Source: Prochlorococcus marinus CUG1433 (GTDB lineage: Bacteria; Cyanobacteriota; Cyanobacteriia; PCC-6307; Cyanobiaceae). From it: a stretch of 64,000 bases of DNA. Under the pieces are notes generated by a model that was not told the DNA's origin, ran no database searches, and saw nothing but the letters and a program-made list of their open reading frames with translations. A program made the position numbers and the translations under genes. Below, piece after piece: positions 31,749 to 44,955 of the stretch (position 1 is its first letter; every line of letters begins with the position of its first letter). Location of the stretch: contig JAEPLN010000001.1 of NCBI GenBank assembly GCA_017644425.1, positions 1,178,001 to 1,242,000 on the forward strand, written 5' to 3'.

Positions 31749-33074
31749 ATGTTTAAACCTGAAAATAAAGTTTTTGAAGAAAGAAGAGAAATCTTCCTCA
31801 ATAAATTAAATGGAAAAGCTGCTATTATCCCTGGTGCTAGTCTCGTAAAGCATCATGCTGATTGTGAATATCCTTTTAGACAAGATAGTAATTTTTGGTA
31901 TTTAACCGGTTTCGATGAGCCAGATGCAATCGCTCTTTTCTTATCGCATAAGCCAAAGGGAGAGAGATTTATTATGTTTGTTGCTCCTAAAAATGTTATG
32001 AGCGAAGTCTGGCATGGCTTTAGATGGGGTTTAGAAGGCGCTGAAAGAATTTTTAATGCTGACAAGGCTCACTCAATATCTGAACTAAGAGATTTACTGC
32101 CAGGTTATGTAAATGGTTCTGACGAAATCGTTTTTTCAATTGGTAAGCATCCATCAGTTGAGAAAATAATACTGGAAATTTTTTCACAACAACTTGAAAA
32201 TCGCTCAAGATTAGGCATTGGTGGAAATTCTATAAAATCTCCAGAAATTTACTTAAATGAGATGAGATTAATTAAAAGTGAATTTGAAATTAAGAGAATG
32301 AGAGAGGCTATTCAAATCTCAGCAGAAGCTCATGAATTAGTTAGAGAATCAATCTCATCAAAGAAAAATGAAAGACAAATTCAGGGTCTCCTAGAGGGAT
32401 TTTTTCTGGAAAAAGGTGCGCGAGGACCAGCTTATAACTCAATTGTTGCATCAGGAGATAACGCCTGTATTTTGCATTACACTTCAAATAACTCACCCTT
32501 GAAGAAGGAAGATTTATTGTTAGTGGATGCTGGTTGCTCACTAATTGATTATTACAATGGAGACATAACAAGAACTATTCCAATTGGTGGTAAATTTTCG
32601 AATGAGCAAAAAGTTATCTATGAAATCGTATTGAGTGCGCAGAAAAATGCAATTAAAAGTGCTGTAAAGGGATCGAATTCTAGTCATGTTCATAATGTTG
32701 CTTTAACAATACTTATAGAAGGATTAAAAGAAATTGGTTTATTGTCAGGCAGTACTGAGGAGATAATTGAGAATCAATCTTATAAACATCTTTACATGCA
32801 TAGAACTGGACATTGGCTTGGCTTAGATGTTCATGATGTTGGAGCATACAGAATGGGAGACTATGAAGTGCCATTGCAGAATGGAATGATTCTCACGGTA
32901 GAACCTGGGATATATATAAGTGATAGGATTCCAGTACCTGAGGGACAACCTCAGATTGACGAAAAATGGAAAGGCATCGGTATAAGAATAGAAGATGATG
33001 TTTTGGTCAAAAATACAAATCCAGAAGTTTTAAGTATTGCTGCACTTAAGGAAATTTCTGATTTAGAATTTTAA
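31749..33074 (+). CDS. pepP: Xaa-Pro aminopeptidase
   Basis: Metallopeptidase that removes an N-terminal residue before proline. N-terminal AMP_N domain (FRQDSNFWYLTGFDEPDA) and C-terminal pita-bread domain with metal ligands in LLVDAGC, GDITRT, HRTGHWLGLDVHD and EPGIYI. 441 residues, full length. Divergent from the CBS gene. Confidence 0.93.
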   Translation: MFKPENKVFEERREIFLNKLNGKAAIIPGASLVKHHADCEYPFRQDSNFWYLTGFDEPDAIALFLSHKPKGERFIMFVAPKNVMSEVWHGFRWGLEGAERIFNADKAHSISELRDLLPGYVNGSDEIVFSIGKHPSVEKIILEIFSQQLENRSRLGIGGNSIKSPEIYLNEMRLIKSEFEIKRMREAIQISAEAHELVRESISSKKNERQIQGLLEGFFLEKGARGPAYNSIVASGDNACILHYTSNNSPLKKEDLLLVDAGCSLIDYYNGDITRTIPIGGKFSNEQKVIYEIVLSAQKNAIKSAVKGSNSSHVHNVALTILIEGLKEIGLLSGSTEEIIENQSYKHLYMHRTGHWLGLDVHDVGAYRMGDYEVPLQNGMILTVEPGIYISDRIPVPEGQPQIDEKWKGIGIRIEDDVLVKNTNPEVLSIAALKEISDLEF

Positions 33075-33128
33075 AATTTGACTTATCTAGTTAATGGATT
33101 TATTTTTTATAAAGCTTAAAGTTTAAAA

Positions 33129-33287
33129 ATGAATAATTCAGATTCTTATGATTCGAAACTCATTCAAGCAAGAGGTTTGGCTAGTCAGCTTGGAATGTTT
33201 GCAGAAGAAAATGATATCCCTAAAGATCTTTGGGATTCATTAGAAGCTACAATTTATGATTTTTATGAAGTTTCTCACGATAGATAA
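33129..33287 (+). CDS. small conserved protein (52 aa)
   Basis: Hand-read ORF starting MNNSDSYDSKLIQARGLA and ending FYEVSHDR. Acidic and probably helical. It lies between pepP and the PSRP-3 gene on the same strand with an ordinary start context. I recognise no family; codon use matches its neighbours. Confidence 0.65.
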   Translation: MNNSDSYDSKLIQARGLASQLGMFAEENDIPKDLWDSLEATIYDFYEVSHDR

Positions 33288-33393
33288 AATTTATGTTTAG
33301 GGAGTATCAATAACTAAAATCAAAAAATTTTGAATAAATTAATCAAAATGTGACCATAAACTGATAAATTATTTATTAAACATAAATAAGTGA

Positions 33394-33861
33394 ATGACTT
33401 CATCAGATAAGTTAAATCAAAATTCAAAAGAAAAAAATAGTGATGACCATAAGTCGAAAAATTCTTCTCCTAATTCAGGAATGATGGGAGCTTCAGCTGT
33501 ATTAGCAGCTGCCACAATTGATGAAGATGGAGTTCCTACTGGTTATACACCTAAACCTGATGAAGGCAGGTTCATAATTAAGGTATTATGGTTACCAGAT
33601 AATGTTGCTTTAGCAGTTGATCAAATAGTGGGTGGAGGCCCAAGCCCTTTAACTGCTTATTATTTTTGGCCAAGAGATGATGCTTGGGAAAAATTAAAAA
33701 TTGAACTAGAGAATAAAGGTTGGATTACAGATAATGAAAGAGTTGAGATATTGAATAAAGCTACAGAAGTAATAAATTATTGGCAAGAAGAGGGTAAAAC
33801 AAAAAAACTAGAAGAGGCTAAATTAAAGTTTCCTGAAGTAACTTTTTGTGGAACTGCTTAA
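33394..33861 (+). CDS. ribosomal protein PSRP-3 / Ycf65 (cS23)
   Basis: Homologue of the plastid-specific 30S protein PSRP-3 (Ycf65). The core [19 protein letters not shown] and [16 protein letters not shown] match the family. The first 40 residues are polar and low complexity. 155 residues. Binds the small ribosomal subunit in chloroplasts and cyanobacteria. Confidence 0.9.
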   Translation: MTSSDKLNQNSKEKNSDDHKSKNSSPNSGMMGASAVLAAATIDEDGVPTGYTPKPDEGRFIIKVLWLPDNVALAVDQIVGGGPSPLTAYYFWPRDDAWEKLKIELENKGWITDNERVEILNKATEVINYWQEEGKTKKLEEAKLKFPEVTFCGTA

Positions 33862-33864
33862 AAT

Positions 33865-34269
33865 TTAGTTCTTTGCAGCTTGAATTCTAGCCTCAGCCTT
33901 TGAAATCTCTTTCAAGGCTTTAATTTTCTCTGAATTTTTTTCATTTTCAGAAAATTTACTAATTGCTAATTTTGCCTCTTTAAGATCTTTTTCAGCATTT
34001 TGAACATCAATTTCAGATCCAATTTCTGCGTTGTTTACTAAAACTATTACCTCATCTGATTCTATTTCAGCGAAGCCACCCATTAAGGCTATAGATTTCC
34101 ACTGAGAATTCATTCTTAGCCTTAAAACACCAATATCAATAGCTGTAACTAAAGAAATATGTCCTGGTAAAACACCTAGTTGGCCAGTAGTGCTAGGAAG
34201 GATAACTTCTTCAGCTTCGCCTTGATAAACATTTTTGTTAGGAGCTAAAACCTTAAGAGAAATTGCCAT
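33865..34269 (-). CDS. atpC: ATP synthase F1 subunit epsilon
   Basis: Regulatory F1 subunit, 134 residues: N-terminal beta sandwich ([21 protein letters not shown]) and a C-terminal helical hairpin rich in Lys, Glu and Ala. Follows atpD by 41 bases on the minus strand, about 9 kb from the main atp operon. Confidence 0.94.
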   Translation of the reverse strand: MAISLKVLAPNKNVYQGEAEEVILPSTTGQLGVLPGHISLVTAIDIGVLRLRMNSQWKSIALMGGFAEIESDEVIVLVNNAEIGSEIDVQNAEKDLKEAKLAISKFSENEKNSEKIKALKEISKAEARIQAAKN

Positions 34270-34310
34270 TTATTTAAAATTATTAGAGGGTTAAAACTAA
34301 ATGTTAATAT

Positions 34311-35825
<1,515 letters not shown>

Positions 35826-35951
35826 CTACCACTTAATGGGTAGATTCGTTAAATGGGTTCGGCCACCCGCACAGTTAAAGTATGGTTTAATTACCGCTTC
35901 GCAGATTATGTTGTTGATGATACGGATTGAGAAATTCTCTTTCCATTTTAT

Positions 35952-35964
35952 GACGCAACGCGTC
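35952..35964. promoter_or_regulatory. short palindrome in the groES leader
   Basis: GACGC-AAC-GCGTC inverted repeat 24 bases before the groES ATG, in the atpD-groES divergent spacer. Its position could be a heat-shock operator or leader hairpin. It is not a CIRCE element. Low certainty. Confidence 0.3.
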
Positions 35965-35988
35965 TCAATTATGATCCTCCATTAACCT

Positions 35989-36300
35989 ATGGCTGCTGTT
36001 TCACTTACAGTCTCTACAGTAAAACCACTGGGAGATAGAATATTTATTAAAGTTTCCGCATCTGAGGAAAAAACTGCTGGGGGCATTCTTTTGCCTGATA
36101 CAGCTAAAGAAAAACCACAAGTGGGAGAAGTTGCTCAGGTCGGTCCTGGGAAACTTAATGACGATGGTTCTCGACAAACTCCAGAAGTGAGTATTGGCGA
36201 TAAAGTTTTGTACAGCAAATATGCTGGGACAGACATCAAATTGGGAGGAGATGAATATGTCTTGCTCTCAGAAAAGGATATTTTAGCTGTTGTAGGCTAA
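35989..36300 (+). CDS. groES: co-chaperonin GroES
   Basis: Cap of the GroEL folding chamber, 103 residues. [12 protein letters not shown] and the mobile-loop [16 protein letters not shown] are diagnostic. Followed by groEL after 51 bases. Confidence 0.96.
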   Translation: MAAVSLTVSTVKPLGDRIFIKVSASEEKTAGGILLPDTAKEKPQVGEVAQVGPGKLNDDGSRQTPEVSIGDKVLYSKYAGTDIKLGGDEYVLLSEKDILAVVG

Positions 36301-36324
36301 AATATTTGTTTCAAAAATTATTAA

Positions 36325-37989
<1,665 letters not shown>

Positions 37990-38021
37990 CTATAAAGTAG
38001 TTAAATAATTAACTTTTAATT

Positions 38022-38052
38022 AAAGGGATCACCAAAAATGATCCCTTTTTTT
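38022..38052 (+). terminator. rho-independent terminator after groEL
   Basis: Inverted repeat AAAGGGATCA / TGATCCCTTT with a 7-base loop, followed by a T-run. It lies between the convergent groEL and secG genes and may work in both directions because the left arm is preceded by A residues. Confidence 0.85.
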
Positions 38053-38058
38053 GAAACC

Positions 38059-38286
38059 TTATGAAATCCAGCCAGCACTAAGAATAATTGCGAGAGATAA
38101 AAAAATAACTAAAAAGGTCCAAGTAATTTTGTTAAGGGACGCTTCAGCACTACTTGCACTATTAAACATTGAGCTTCCACTTGCGGCTATCCCGCCCATT
38201 CCATCACCCTTGGGGCTATGAAGCAAAACTAACAGTATCAGGAATATTCCAGAAAATACCCATATCCAACTTAGAATTTGAATCAT
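38059..38286 (-). CDS. secG: protein translocase subunit SecG
   Basis: 75-residue protein with two membrane helices around the conserved LLHSPKGDGMGGIAASGSSM loop. Part of SecYEG. Follows gpmI by 24 bases. Confidence 0.9.
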   Translation of the reverse strand: MIQILSWIWVFSGIFLILLVLLHSPKGDGMGGIAASGSSMFNSASSAEASLNKITWTFLVIFLSLAIILSAGWIS

Positions 38287-38310
38287 TACTTTAGAAAGCG
38301 TTTATCAACT

Positions 38311-39933
38311 TTATACGTGTTGTACAACTTTATTATAACCTTTTAACTCAATCTCTTTAATGAGAGATTTTCCTGTCATTTCTTTTGGGATTGGGAGATT
38401 TAATAATTGCAGTAAAGTTGGTGCAATATCTGCTAAGCCAGCATTGTCCCTTAAATAAATCTCATTCCCCATATTGGCAATTTTTCTCTTTTCACCCTCA
38501 ATAAAAATTAATGGAACTTTATTGGTAGTGTGCGCCGTCCATGGCTCTCCTGAGGGACCTTTCATTAGCTCTGCGTTACCATGATCAGCTGTAATTATAA
38601 TACTCCCACCCATTTCTCCAGTAGCATTAACAATTTGACCTACGCATTGATCTACTTTTTCGATAGCTTTAATTGTCGCATCCATTTCTCCTGTGTGACC
38701 AACCATATCAGGATTTGCAAAATTGATTACGACAAAAGCATATTTTCCGCTTTTTATCGCATTACAGCAAGAACTAGTTAATTCTTCCGCAGACATTTCG
38801 GGTTCCATATCATAAGTTGTGACTCTTGGAGATGGAATTAAGTGTCTCTCTTCACCTGGCAGAGGAATTTCTACTCCTCCATTGAAAAAATAAGTAACGT
38901 GAGGATATTTTTCAGTCTCGGCTGTTCTGTATTGTTTCAGTCCATTTTCTGAAACTATTTGGCCAATAAAATTATTTAGAGACTCAGGAGGAAATGCAAC
39001 TTTAACAGGGAAGTTTGGATCATATTGAGTAAAAGTTACTAAATCTAAGTTTGGGAAATGTTTTCTTTCAAATTCTGAAAATTCTTTATCAGAAATTGAT
39101 TTGATGATTTGTCTTGCTCTGTCTGGACGGAAGTTAAAGCAAATTAAACTATCCCCATTTTTAAGATAACTTTCAGACATTCGTATTGGCTCTATAAATT
39201 CGTCAGTAATATTTTTGTCATAACTTTTTTTTATGTAATCCTGAGGTGAAATACTAGTCACTTCAATATCTGGATCAGTCATATTAACGTATGCTTTTTC
39301 CGTTCTGTCCCATAAAAGATTTCTATCCATCATCCAATATCTTCCGCATATAGAAGCTATTTCACCTGTATTGAATTTTTTTATGCATGATTCTATTTGA
39401 TTTATATATTTAGTTGCACTTTTTGCAGGCGTATCTCTTCCATCAGTAATAATATGAATTTGAACTTTTTTGAGGCCATTCTCAGCTGCCCATTTTATTA
39501 ATCCTAATAAATGATTAATGTGGCTATGTACGCCACCATCAGAACATAATCCCGTAATGTGCAAAGTAGAATTGTTTTTCTTTAATGAATCAGCCATCTC
39601 CTTTAAAGCATTAACTATTCCTAATTGATTATTGTTTACGACATTTGAAATCCTTACAAGTTCTTGTTGAATTATTCTTCCAGAGCCAATGGTAAGGTGC
39701 CCAACCTCTGAATTACCCATTTGACCATCTGGCAATCCAACATCAGATCCGCTAGCGCTTATAAGAGTGTGAGGATATGCATGACTTAATGCATCCATGA
39801 TTGGGGTACTCGCAGCTTTTATAGCATTGTTTGATGTCTCTTCTCGAAATCCCCATCCATCAAGTATTGCAAGGACTACAGGGCTCTGAGGAACATTTAA
39901 TTTATTTATATTTTTGCTGCTAATCTTTGACAT
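38311..39933 (-). CDS. gpmI: 2,3-bisphosphoglycerate-independent phosphoglycerate mutase
   Basis: Interconverts 3- and 2-phosphoglycerate. Alkaline phosphatase superfamily, 540 residues. Metal and phosphoserine sites are seen in [29 protein letters not shown] and TADHGNAE. Full length. Confidence 0.95.
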   Translation of the reverse strand: MSKISSKNINKLNVPQSPVVLAILDGWGFREETSNNAIKAASTPIMDALSHAYPHTLISASGSDVGLPDGQMGNSEVGHLTIGSGRIIQQELVRISNVVNNNQLGIVNALKEMADSLKKNNSTLHITGLCSDGGVHSHINHLLGLIKWAAENGLKKVQIHIITDGRDTPAKSATKYINQIESCIKKFNTGEIASICGRYWMMDRNLLWDRTEKAYVNMTDPDIEVTSISPQDYIKKSYDKNITDEFIEPIRMSESYLKNGDSLICFNFRPDRARQIIKSISDKEFSEFERKHFPNLDLVTFTQYDPNFPVKVAFPPESLNNFIGQIVSENGLKQYRTAETEKYPHVTYFFNGGVEIPLPGEERHLIPSPRVTTYDMEPEMSAEELTSSCCNAIKSGKYAFVVINFANPDMVGHTGEMDATIKAIEKVDQCVGQIVNATGEMGGSIIITADHGNAELMKGPSGEPWTAHTTNKVPLIFIEGEKRKIANMGNEIYLRDNAGLADIAPTLLQLLNLPIPKEMTGKSLIKEIELKGYNKVVQHV

Positions 39934-40070
39934 GTTTAGATCAAATTCATTATTAAGTGATCCAAACCTAAATTTAGCTTTAAAAACTACTCTTTAACAA
40001 TTTATATTTAACATAGTTAGCTTTTGCTAATTTATGAGGATATTGAACAAATTTTATTTATTGATAAATC

Positions 40071-40607
40071 ATGTCCAATGAAACTAAAAGAATCGTAATA
40101 CTTACTGAAGAGGAAATTAAGAAAACCCTAGCTCGTTTAACTTTCGAAATTATTGAAACAGTAAAAAATCTGGATAACCTTCTTTTAGTAGGTATTCCAA
40201 CTAGAGGAATTGATTTGGCTAACGTTCTAGAAAAAGAATTATTCTATAAGACAGGTTTAAAAATAAGAAAAGGTATAATTGATCCGACTTTTTATAGAGA
40301 TGATCAAAATAGAGTTGGAACTCGACTAATAAAAGCAACTGATATACCAACTCCTATTGAGCAAGAAGAAATTCTTTTAATAGATGATGTAATTTTTACG
40401 GGACGAACAATTAGAGCTGCTATTGATTCTCTATATTCATGGGGCAGACCTAAAAGAGTAATGTTGTTAGTAATGATAGATAGAGGTCATAGAGAATTAC
40501 CAATTCAACCGGATTTTTGCGGTAAAAAAGTTCCAACAAGTAAAAATGAAAGTATTAGTGTTCGTTTTAATAGTATTGATAATGAAGAAGGAGTTTTTCT
40601 TGAATAG
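40071..40607 (+). CDS. pyrR: PyrR bifunctional regulator / uracil phosphoribosyltransferase
   Basis: 178 residues with the PRPP-binding motif LLIDDVIFTGRTIRAA and VGIPTRGIDLA. In other bacteria it attenuates pyr mRNA; in cyanobacteria a UPRTase role is at least as likely. Divergent from gpmI; convergent with the Hsp70-like gene. Confidence 0.9.
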   Translation: MSNETKRIVILTEEEIKKTLARLTFEIIETVKNLDNLLLVGIPTRGIDLANVLEKELFYKTGLKIRKGIIDPTFYRDDQNRVGTRLIKATDIPTPIEQEEILLIDDVIFTGRTIRAAIDSLYSWGRPKRVMLLVMIDRGHRELPIQPDFCGKKVPTSKNESISVRFNSIDNEEGVFLE

Positions 40608-40614
40608 TTTTGTA

Positions 40615-42183
40615 TCAAAAAATATTTCCTAAATTAAATTCTCCTAAGAATTCATCTTTAATATCGAAACACTTAACTAGCAAATCGGCTTTTTTAGTAA
40701 TTTTGAAGAAAAGTTTTAAGTTGTCTTCTCCAAGATTACATTTATTTTTCAGTTCGATTTTAATTGGTTTTTTGTCCCATTTTATAATTTCCTCTTCACT
40801 TTGAACCTCTGATAACTTTGGCAATCCATTTACAAAAATAACATCATATTCTCTTTCTTTTTTAGTTTCTCCAATAATTATTTCATATATTTTCTGGTTG
40901 TTTTTACTAGCTTGAAGGATTAGTTTAAATGGATTTTCTGTTGGCCATGTTTGACCTTTACAGAAAATAGGATACCAGAAGTGTTTCTGTTCTCTTTTAT
41001 TAAATAATCTAATGGATAATCCCTTGTTTAATACGTCTTTAATAATTACGCCTGGCGTCATTGCTAAAGCTCCCAAAGCTATTGATTCAATTGGAGGTGG
41101 CGATTTTACTTCAATTTTGGGAATCTCGTTCACAACCCATTCTTTTATTAATGGTATTTGAGTACCCCCTCCAACTAAAATAATTGCAACTATGTCATCT
41201 AATGTACAAAATTTGCCTCTTGCTTCATTTAATAAATCTTTAAGTAAGGAGTTAAGGTGATTAAGAAGATTATTCTCAATAATAATTTTCTCGAATATTT
41301 CTCTACTAAGAAAAAACTTTTTTTCTTGAGTTTCTTCAACAAAAAAATTTATTGGAAATTTTTTTTCGTATTTTGTTTTAATTGAGCTGAGTTTACATTT
41401 TATTTCTTCTGCCTTTAAAAGATTAATTGCATATTTATTATCTGGAATATAAAAATCAACTATCCATTGATCAATATCTTTACCGCCAATCTTTGAGCCT
41501 GTTTTACTTATTATTTCAGCACACCTTATTTTTTGTTTTGAAGTTGAGCTTAAATCATTTCCCTTGAATTTTAATAATTCAGCTATGGGGCTAGACTTAC
41601 CCTCTCCCCCCTCTATTTTTACTATATTCATATCTATTGTGCTCCCGCCGATATCGATCGTCATAATTTTGGACCCAAATGGAATATTAACACCTAAACT
41701 TGCCGCAGTAGGCTCATCAACTAATGCTATTTCATCTACAGAGATCTCTTTACATAGGTTAATTAACCATTGTCTGTAACCCTTGTATGTATCAATAGGA
41801 GCAGTTAAAACAAGTCTTTTGATTTTATATTTTTGAGGAATATTTGCCCATAAAAATTTAAAAAATTTTTCGCCACATTCAATAGGACTTAAAATATTTT
41901 GTTGATTAATTTTTTCAATAGGATTTCCAATTAATCTCTTAAAATTAGAATGAAAAAACAAGTGTGAATTATAACTATCACGCATCTTTAAAGCACTTTT
42001 CCCAATTTTTAAAATTTTTGAGGGTTCCTCGTACCAAACTGCTGTAGGGATAACACCTGGAGAAGATGTAATATTAGGTAATTCAATTAATACAGGATTT
42101 ATATTTTTTTGATCTTGAAAAGCTACTACAGTATTAGTATTCCCCAAATCTATAGCAAGAGTTCCAAATAAATTTTCTTCCAT
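40615..42183 (-). CDS. Hsp70-family protein
   Basis: DnaK-like ATPase with phosphate 1 LAIDLGNTNTVVAF, phosphate 2 MTIDIGGSTIDMNI and adenosine motif AIILVGGGTQIPLI. The C-terminal part is short and unlike DnaK, so this is a specialised Hsp70. The frame is open to an ATG at 42264, but that start would leave only 15 bases to the divergent rpoZ; ATG 42183 fits the family N terminus (MEENLFGTLAIDLG) better. Confidence 0.85.
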   Translation of the reverse strand: MEENLFGTLAIDLGNTNTVVAFQDQKNINPVLIELPNITSSPGVIPTAVWYEEPSKILKIGKSALKMRDSYNSHLFFHSNFKRLIGNPIEKINQQNILSPIECGEKFFKFLWANIPQKYKIKRLVLTAPIDTYKGYRQWLINLCKEISVDEIALVDEPTAASLGVNIPFGSKIMTIDIGGSTIDMNIVKIEGGEGKSSPIAELLKFKGNDLSSTSKQKIRCAEIISKTGSKIGGKDIDQWIVDFYIPDNKYAINLLKAEEIKCKLSSIKTKYEKKFPINFFVEETQEKKFFLSREIFEKIIIENNLLNHLNSLLKDLLNEARGKFCTLDDIVAIILVGGGTQIPLIKEWVVNEIPKIEVKSPPPIESIALGALAMTPGVIIKDVLNKGLSIRLFNKREQKHFWYPIFCKGQTWPTENPFKLILQASKNNQKIYEIIIGETKKEREYDVIFVNGLPKLSEVQSEEEIIKWDKKPIKIELKNKCNLGEDNLKLFFKITKKADLLVKCFDIKDEFLGEFNLGNIF

Positions 42184-42279
42184 ATGAATTTTTGTTGAAT
42201 CAAATAAGTGCTTTTTGTAATTTATGTTTTGAATCGGTCCAATAAACTGTAAAATATAATTCATAATAAATAAAATTTA

Positions 42280-42516
42280 ATGAACATATCAAATAACTCA
42301 GGAATTGATTCAAATGATCTTGCAAAAAGAGGTGAGAGTTTGATAAGAAAATCAACCAATAGATATTTAACAACAGTGAAAATTGCTTTCAGAGCTAAAC
42401 AACGACGTTTTGATGATTTTGATGGACTACTAGAGGAGTCAACTATTAAACCTGTTCAAAGATCAATAATTGAACTAAGTGATGAACAAGATCAACCAGA
42501 TTTACTTCCTGGTTAA
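42280..42516 (+). CDS. rpoZ: RNA polymerase subunit omega
   Basis: 78-residue cyanobacterial omega subunit: [20 protein letters not shown] is the RpoZ-type core. Assists RNA polymerase assembly. The next gene starts 2 bases after its stop. Confidence 0.87.
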   Translation: MNISNNSGIDSNDLAKRGESLIRKSTNRYLTTVKIAFRAKQRRFDDFDGLLEESTIKPVQRSIIELSDEQDQPDLLPG

Positions 42517-42518
42517 TC

Positions 42519-42890
42519 TTGGGTAAGTATCAAAAAAGATGGAGACTACTTAGAGATGTTAGAAAAGGCAAATATTGCTTCTTGATTGGTATTGAAAATT
42601 GGTCAATTGAGTTACAAAAAAGTGAATTTGATTTGCTATATCACTTACTTATAAAAATTAATAAACAACTTTTAAGTATTCAAAATACATTAATGGAAGA
42701 GGAGTTTATCACTTTAGAATTAGAACAATTACCTTGGTATATTGAGTTAGAGGGTAAAAAGAATGAATGGAGTTTAAGATTCGTTTTTGAAAGCCAAGAC
42801 CAAACTCGATCTTTTGAAATGTATTGGCCGATACAAGTAGCACAAGAATTATTCTCTGAAATAAAAAAAATGTGGGAATCAATGGATTAA
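42519..42890 (+). CDS. DUF1818 protein
   Basis: Cyanobacterial conserved protein, 123 residues, with a TTG start 2 bases after the rpoZ stop (coupled). Pattern RWRLLRDVRKGKYCFLIG and many Trp residues resemble DUF1818. Function unknown. Confidence 0.8.
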   Translation: MGKYQKRWRLLRDVRKGKYCFLIGIENWSIELQKSEFDLLYHLLIKINKQLLSIQNTLMEEEFITLELEQLPWYIELEGKKNEWSLRFVFESQDQTRSFEMYWPIQVAQELFSEIKKMWESMD

Positions 42891-42942
42891 AAGATAAATT
42901 AAATTGGAAATTTTGCGAAATATTTCCCCGTGTAAAAAAAAA

Positions 42943-43006
42943 TTTTTCACAATTTTTCCACAACTATTTTTTGAAAAATATCATTTGACCTAAAGTGTGT
43001 GGAAAA
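42943..43006. promoter_or_regulatory. cluster of DnaA-box-like sites
   Basis: In a 308-base spacer without ORFs there is TTTTCCACA at 42954-42962 (+), the same nonamer reversed (TGTGGAAAA) at 42998-43006, and a one-mismatch form TTTTTCACA at 42943-42951. TTTTCCACA is the DnaA-box form reported for cyanobacteria. The flanks are extremely A+T-rich. Whether this is an origin-type or titration site cannot be told from sequence. Confidence 0.4.
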
Positions 43007-43198
43007 CTTTTGATTTTATACAATTCTTTATAATTAAGTTAGATTTAATTTGCCAAAATAAGTTTCAATGACACCCATTCTTATGACTAGAATCTCATAA
43101 TTCTCTCACTGAGACTGAACATAAATAATACTTGTTGACTATTTAATGATTTTAGAGAAAACTAGATCTTGTAGGATTTCATTAAAAAATTTTTTAAT

Positions 43199-43450
43199 AT
43201 GAAGGATTTTAGTGACGATGTAAGCTCAATAGTTTTAAATCAAAAAGATGAAGTAATTAGTTTCAAATGTGAACTTCAAGAAAATCTTCAGAAGGCTATG
43301 AAAGAATTTGTTGAGGAGCATCCTAATTGGGATCAATACAGGATACTACAGGCAGCTATTGCAGGGTTTTTAATGCAAAAGGGATTTCAAAATAGGGATT
43401 TAACAAGACTCTATATTGGAAATATGTTTTCAATGAATTTTAAAGACTAA
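43199..43450 (+). CDS. DUF2811 protein
   Basis: 83 residues. VISFKCELQENLQKAMKEF and HPNWDQYRILQAAIAGFL match the cyanobacterial DUF2811 family. Function unknown. It ends 8 bases before the convergent EVE gene stop. Confidence 0.82.
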   Translation: MKDFSDDVSSIVLNQKDEVISFKCELQENLQKAMKEFVEEHPNWDQYRILQAAIAGFLMQKGFQNRDLTRLYIGNMFSMNFKD

Positions 43451-43457
43451 AACGTCT

Positions 43458-43916
43458 TCAAATTTTTTCTAGTAGTATTTTTGCTGTATCATTCCGTACC
43501 GGTAAAATAGATAATCTATTTCCCTTTTTGACAACTAGTAACTCGTCTTCACTAAATAAAATCTTTAATTCAGGTAAGCTTAGAATTTTGCTAGATTTTG
43601 ATAAGTACTTTACTTTTACACAATCCCATCTAGGATTTTCGGGTTTTGATTTTGAATCAAAATACTTTGAATTTTTATCAAATTGTGTAGGATCAACAAT
43701 ATTTACATCTATCACCTCCATCATCCCTACAATTCCAGGAGGTTTACAGTTGGAATGATAGAAAAAAACTTTATCTCCCTTATTCATACTTCTCATGAAA
43801 TTTCGAGCCTGATAGTTTCTTATCCCATCCCATAAAGTCACTCCATCATTTTTTAAAGTATCTATGCTGTAGGCATCAGGCTCACTTTTCATTAACCAGT
43901 AGTTTATTTCAGTCAT
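43458..43916 (-). CDS. EVE domain protein
   Basis: 152-residue EVE (PUA-like) protein related to thymocyte nuclear protein 1, a fold that binds modified bases. NYWLMKSEPDAYSID, LWDGIRNYQARNFM and GDKVFFYHS are characteristic. Its first codons and upstream DNA recur as dispersed repeats over the next 10 kb, making this locus the likely source or target of those repeats. Confidence 0.9.
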   Translation of the reverse strand: MTEINYWLMKSEPDAYSIDTLKNDGVTLWDGIRNYQARNFMRSMNKGDKVFFYHSNCKPPGIVGMMEVIDVNIVDPTQFDKNSKYFDSKSKPENPRWDCVKVKYLSKSSKILSLPELKILFSEDELLVVKKGNRLSILPVRNDTAKILLEKI

Positions 43917-44040
43917 ATCAATAATTTAGAAGAAAATTACAATGTGTGAACGGTGTGTGAACAGAATATTAAAAACGTTCAAATCTAGGTTAATTATCCA
44001 TCAAATTATCTATTTAGGAAAGTGATGGTTGGTATGGAGT
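43873..44040 (-). repeat. EVE-5' dispersed repeat, copy 1 (at the gene itself)
   Basis: First codons of the EVE gene plus about 125 bases upstream. It contains the 11-bp-spaced pair TGTGAAC (43945 and 43956) and ends at TATTTAGGAAAG. From the start codon outward it is nearly identical to copy 2: I see two differences over about 110 bases. Confidence 0.85.
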
Positions 44041-44112
44041 AATTAATTCTCTAAATATTAATGTTTTTATCACTTAAATCAAAAAATAAATATTTAAAAT
44101 CGAAAACAGAAA

Positions 44113-44127
44113 TGATTTTCATTTTCA
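44113..44127 (+). promoter_or_regulatory. Zur/Fur-like operator
   Basis: TGATTTTCATTTTCA, a TGA-N9-TCA palindrome close to the cyanobacterial Zur pattern TGATAATNATTATCA and to a Fur box. It sits about 16 bases before a possible -10 (TATACA, 44143-44148) of the CobW/phosphoesterase operon, where bound repressor would block RNA polymerase. Confidence 0.5.
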
Positions 44128-44165
44128 TATTGGTGTAAATTTTATACATTAGGTAGTATTTTTTT

Positions 44166-44948
44166 ATGAGTCAAGTCTGTTTAATATCAGGTTCGCCAGG
44201 ATGCGGTAAGACAAATTGGATACTAAATACTTTTAAGAATTATTCTGGTAATTGTGGTTACTTACGTCTAGGAGGATATTCTGAAATTAATTTAGAGCAA
44301 GCAATAAATTCAAAAATTGATTTTGCTTTTTTGAAAGATCAAATTCCTAACTTATTAGACTTATCTATTTCAAACTCAATATCAGAGAAAGATAAAGAAA
44401 ACATTTTAATTATTATTGAATTTCCACAATTTTTTACACCTAAATCTCAGGGTATTAATGGAGTTGATCTGAGAATTATTAATGAACTTGAAAAATATAA
44501 TCTCCAGCCAAATAGATATCTTCATTTTGGTAGAGATCCAGAATTATCAATTAAAGATACTTTAGATTTTAGAGAAATTGAATCAATAAGCCTTGATCTT
44601 CAAAAGCATATTTGGGATCCTGCAAGCTTGAATACTTTTTGGTTTGAATTAGTTAATGGTGCTTATGGGGATGTATATAGAGCAAAAGCATTAATGAACT
44701 TACCTGATGGGCGTTACATCTTGTTTAATTGGATAGTCAGTCAGCAAGGATCTCAATATCAAACATTAAACCAAGTTGCCCCTCTTAATGGAAGACCAGA
44801 AAGATGTTCTGAAATTGTTATACAAGGGAAAAATTTAAACTTCGAGTCAATAAAAGCAACGATTCATAATTGCCTTCTTAATGATGCTGTACTAGAGCAT
44901 CATCAAACTTCACTTAGAAATTCACAATTACAAACTGCTCGCCGTTAA
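44166..44948 (+). CDS. CobW/G3E-type GTPase-like protein
   Basis: 260 residues. Walker A GSPGCGKTNWI near residue 8; the C-terminal half (GDVYRAKALMNLPDGRYILFNWI, read in two parts around residue 180) resembles the CobW C-terminal domain. The metal-binding CxCC motif of zinc chaperones is not visible and the G3/G4 motifs are weak, so GTP use is uncertain. First gene of a three-gene unit behind a Zur/Fur-like site. Confidence 0.75.
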   Translation: MSQVCLISGSPGCGKTNWILNTFKNYSGNCGYLRLGGYSEINLEQAINSKIDFAFLKDQIPNLLDLSISNSISEKDKENILIIIEFPQFFTPKSQGINGVDLRIINELEKYNLQPNRYLHFGRDPELSIKDTLDFREIESISLDLQKHIWDPASLNTFWFELVNGAYGDVYRAKALMNLPDGRYILFNWIVSQQGSQYQTLNQVAPLNGRPERCSEIVIQGKNLNFESIKATIHNCLLNDAVLEHHQTSLRNSQLQTARR

Positions 44949-44955
44949 CTTAAAA

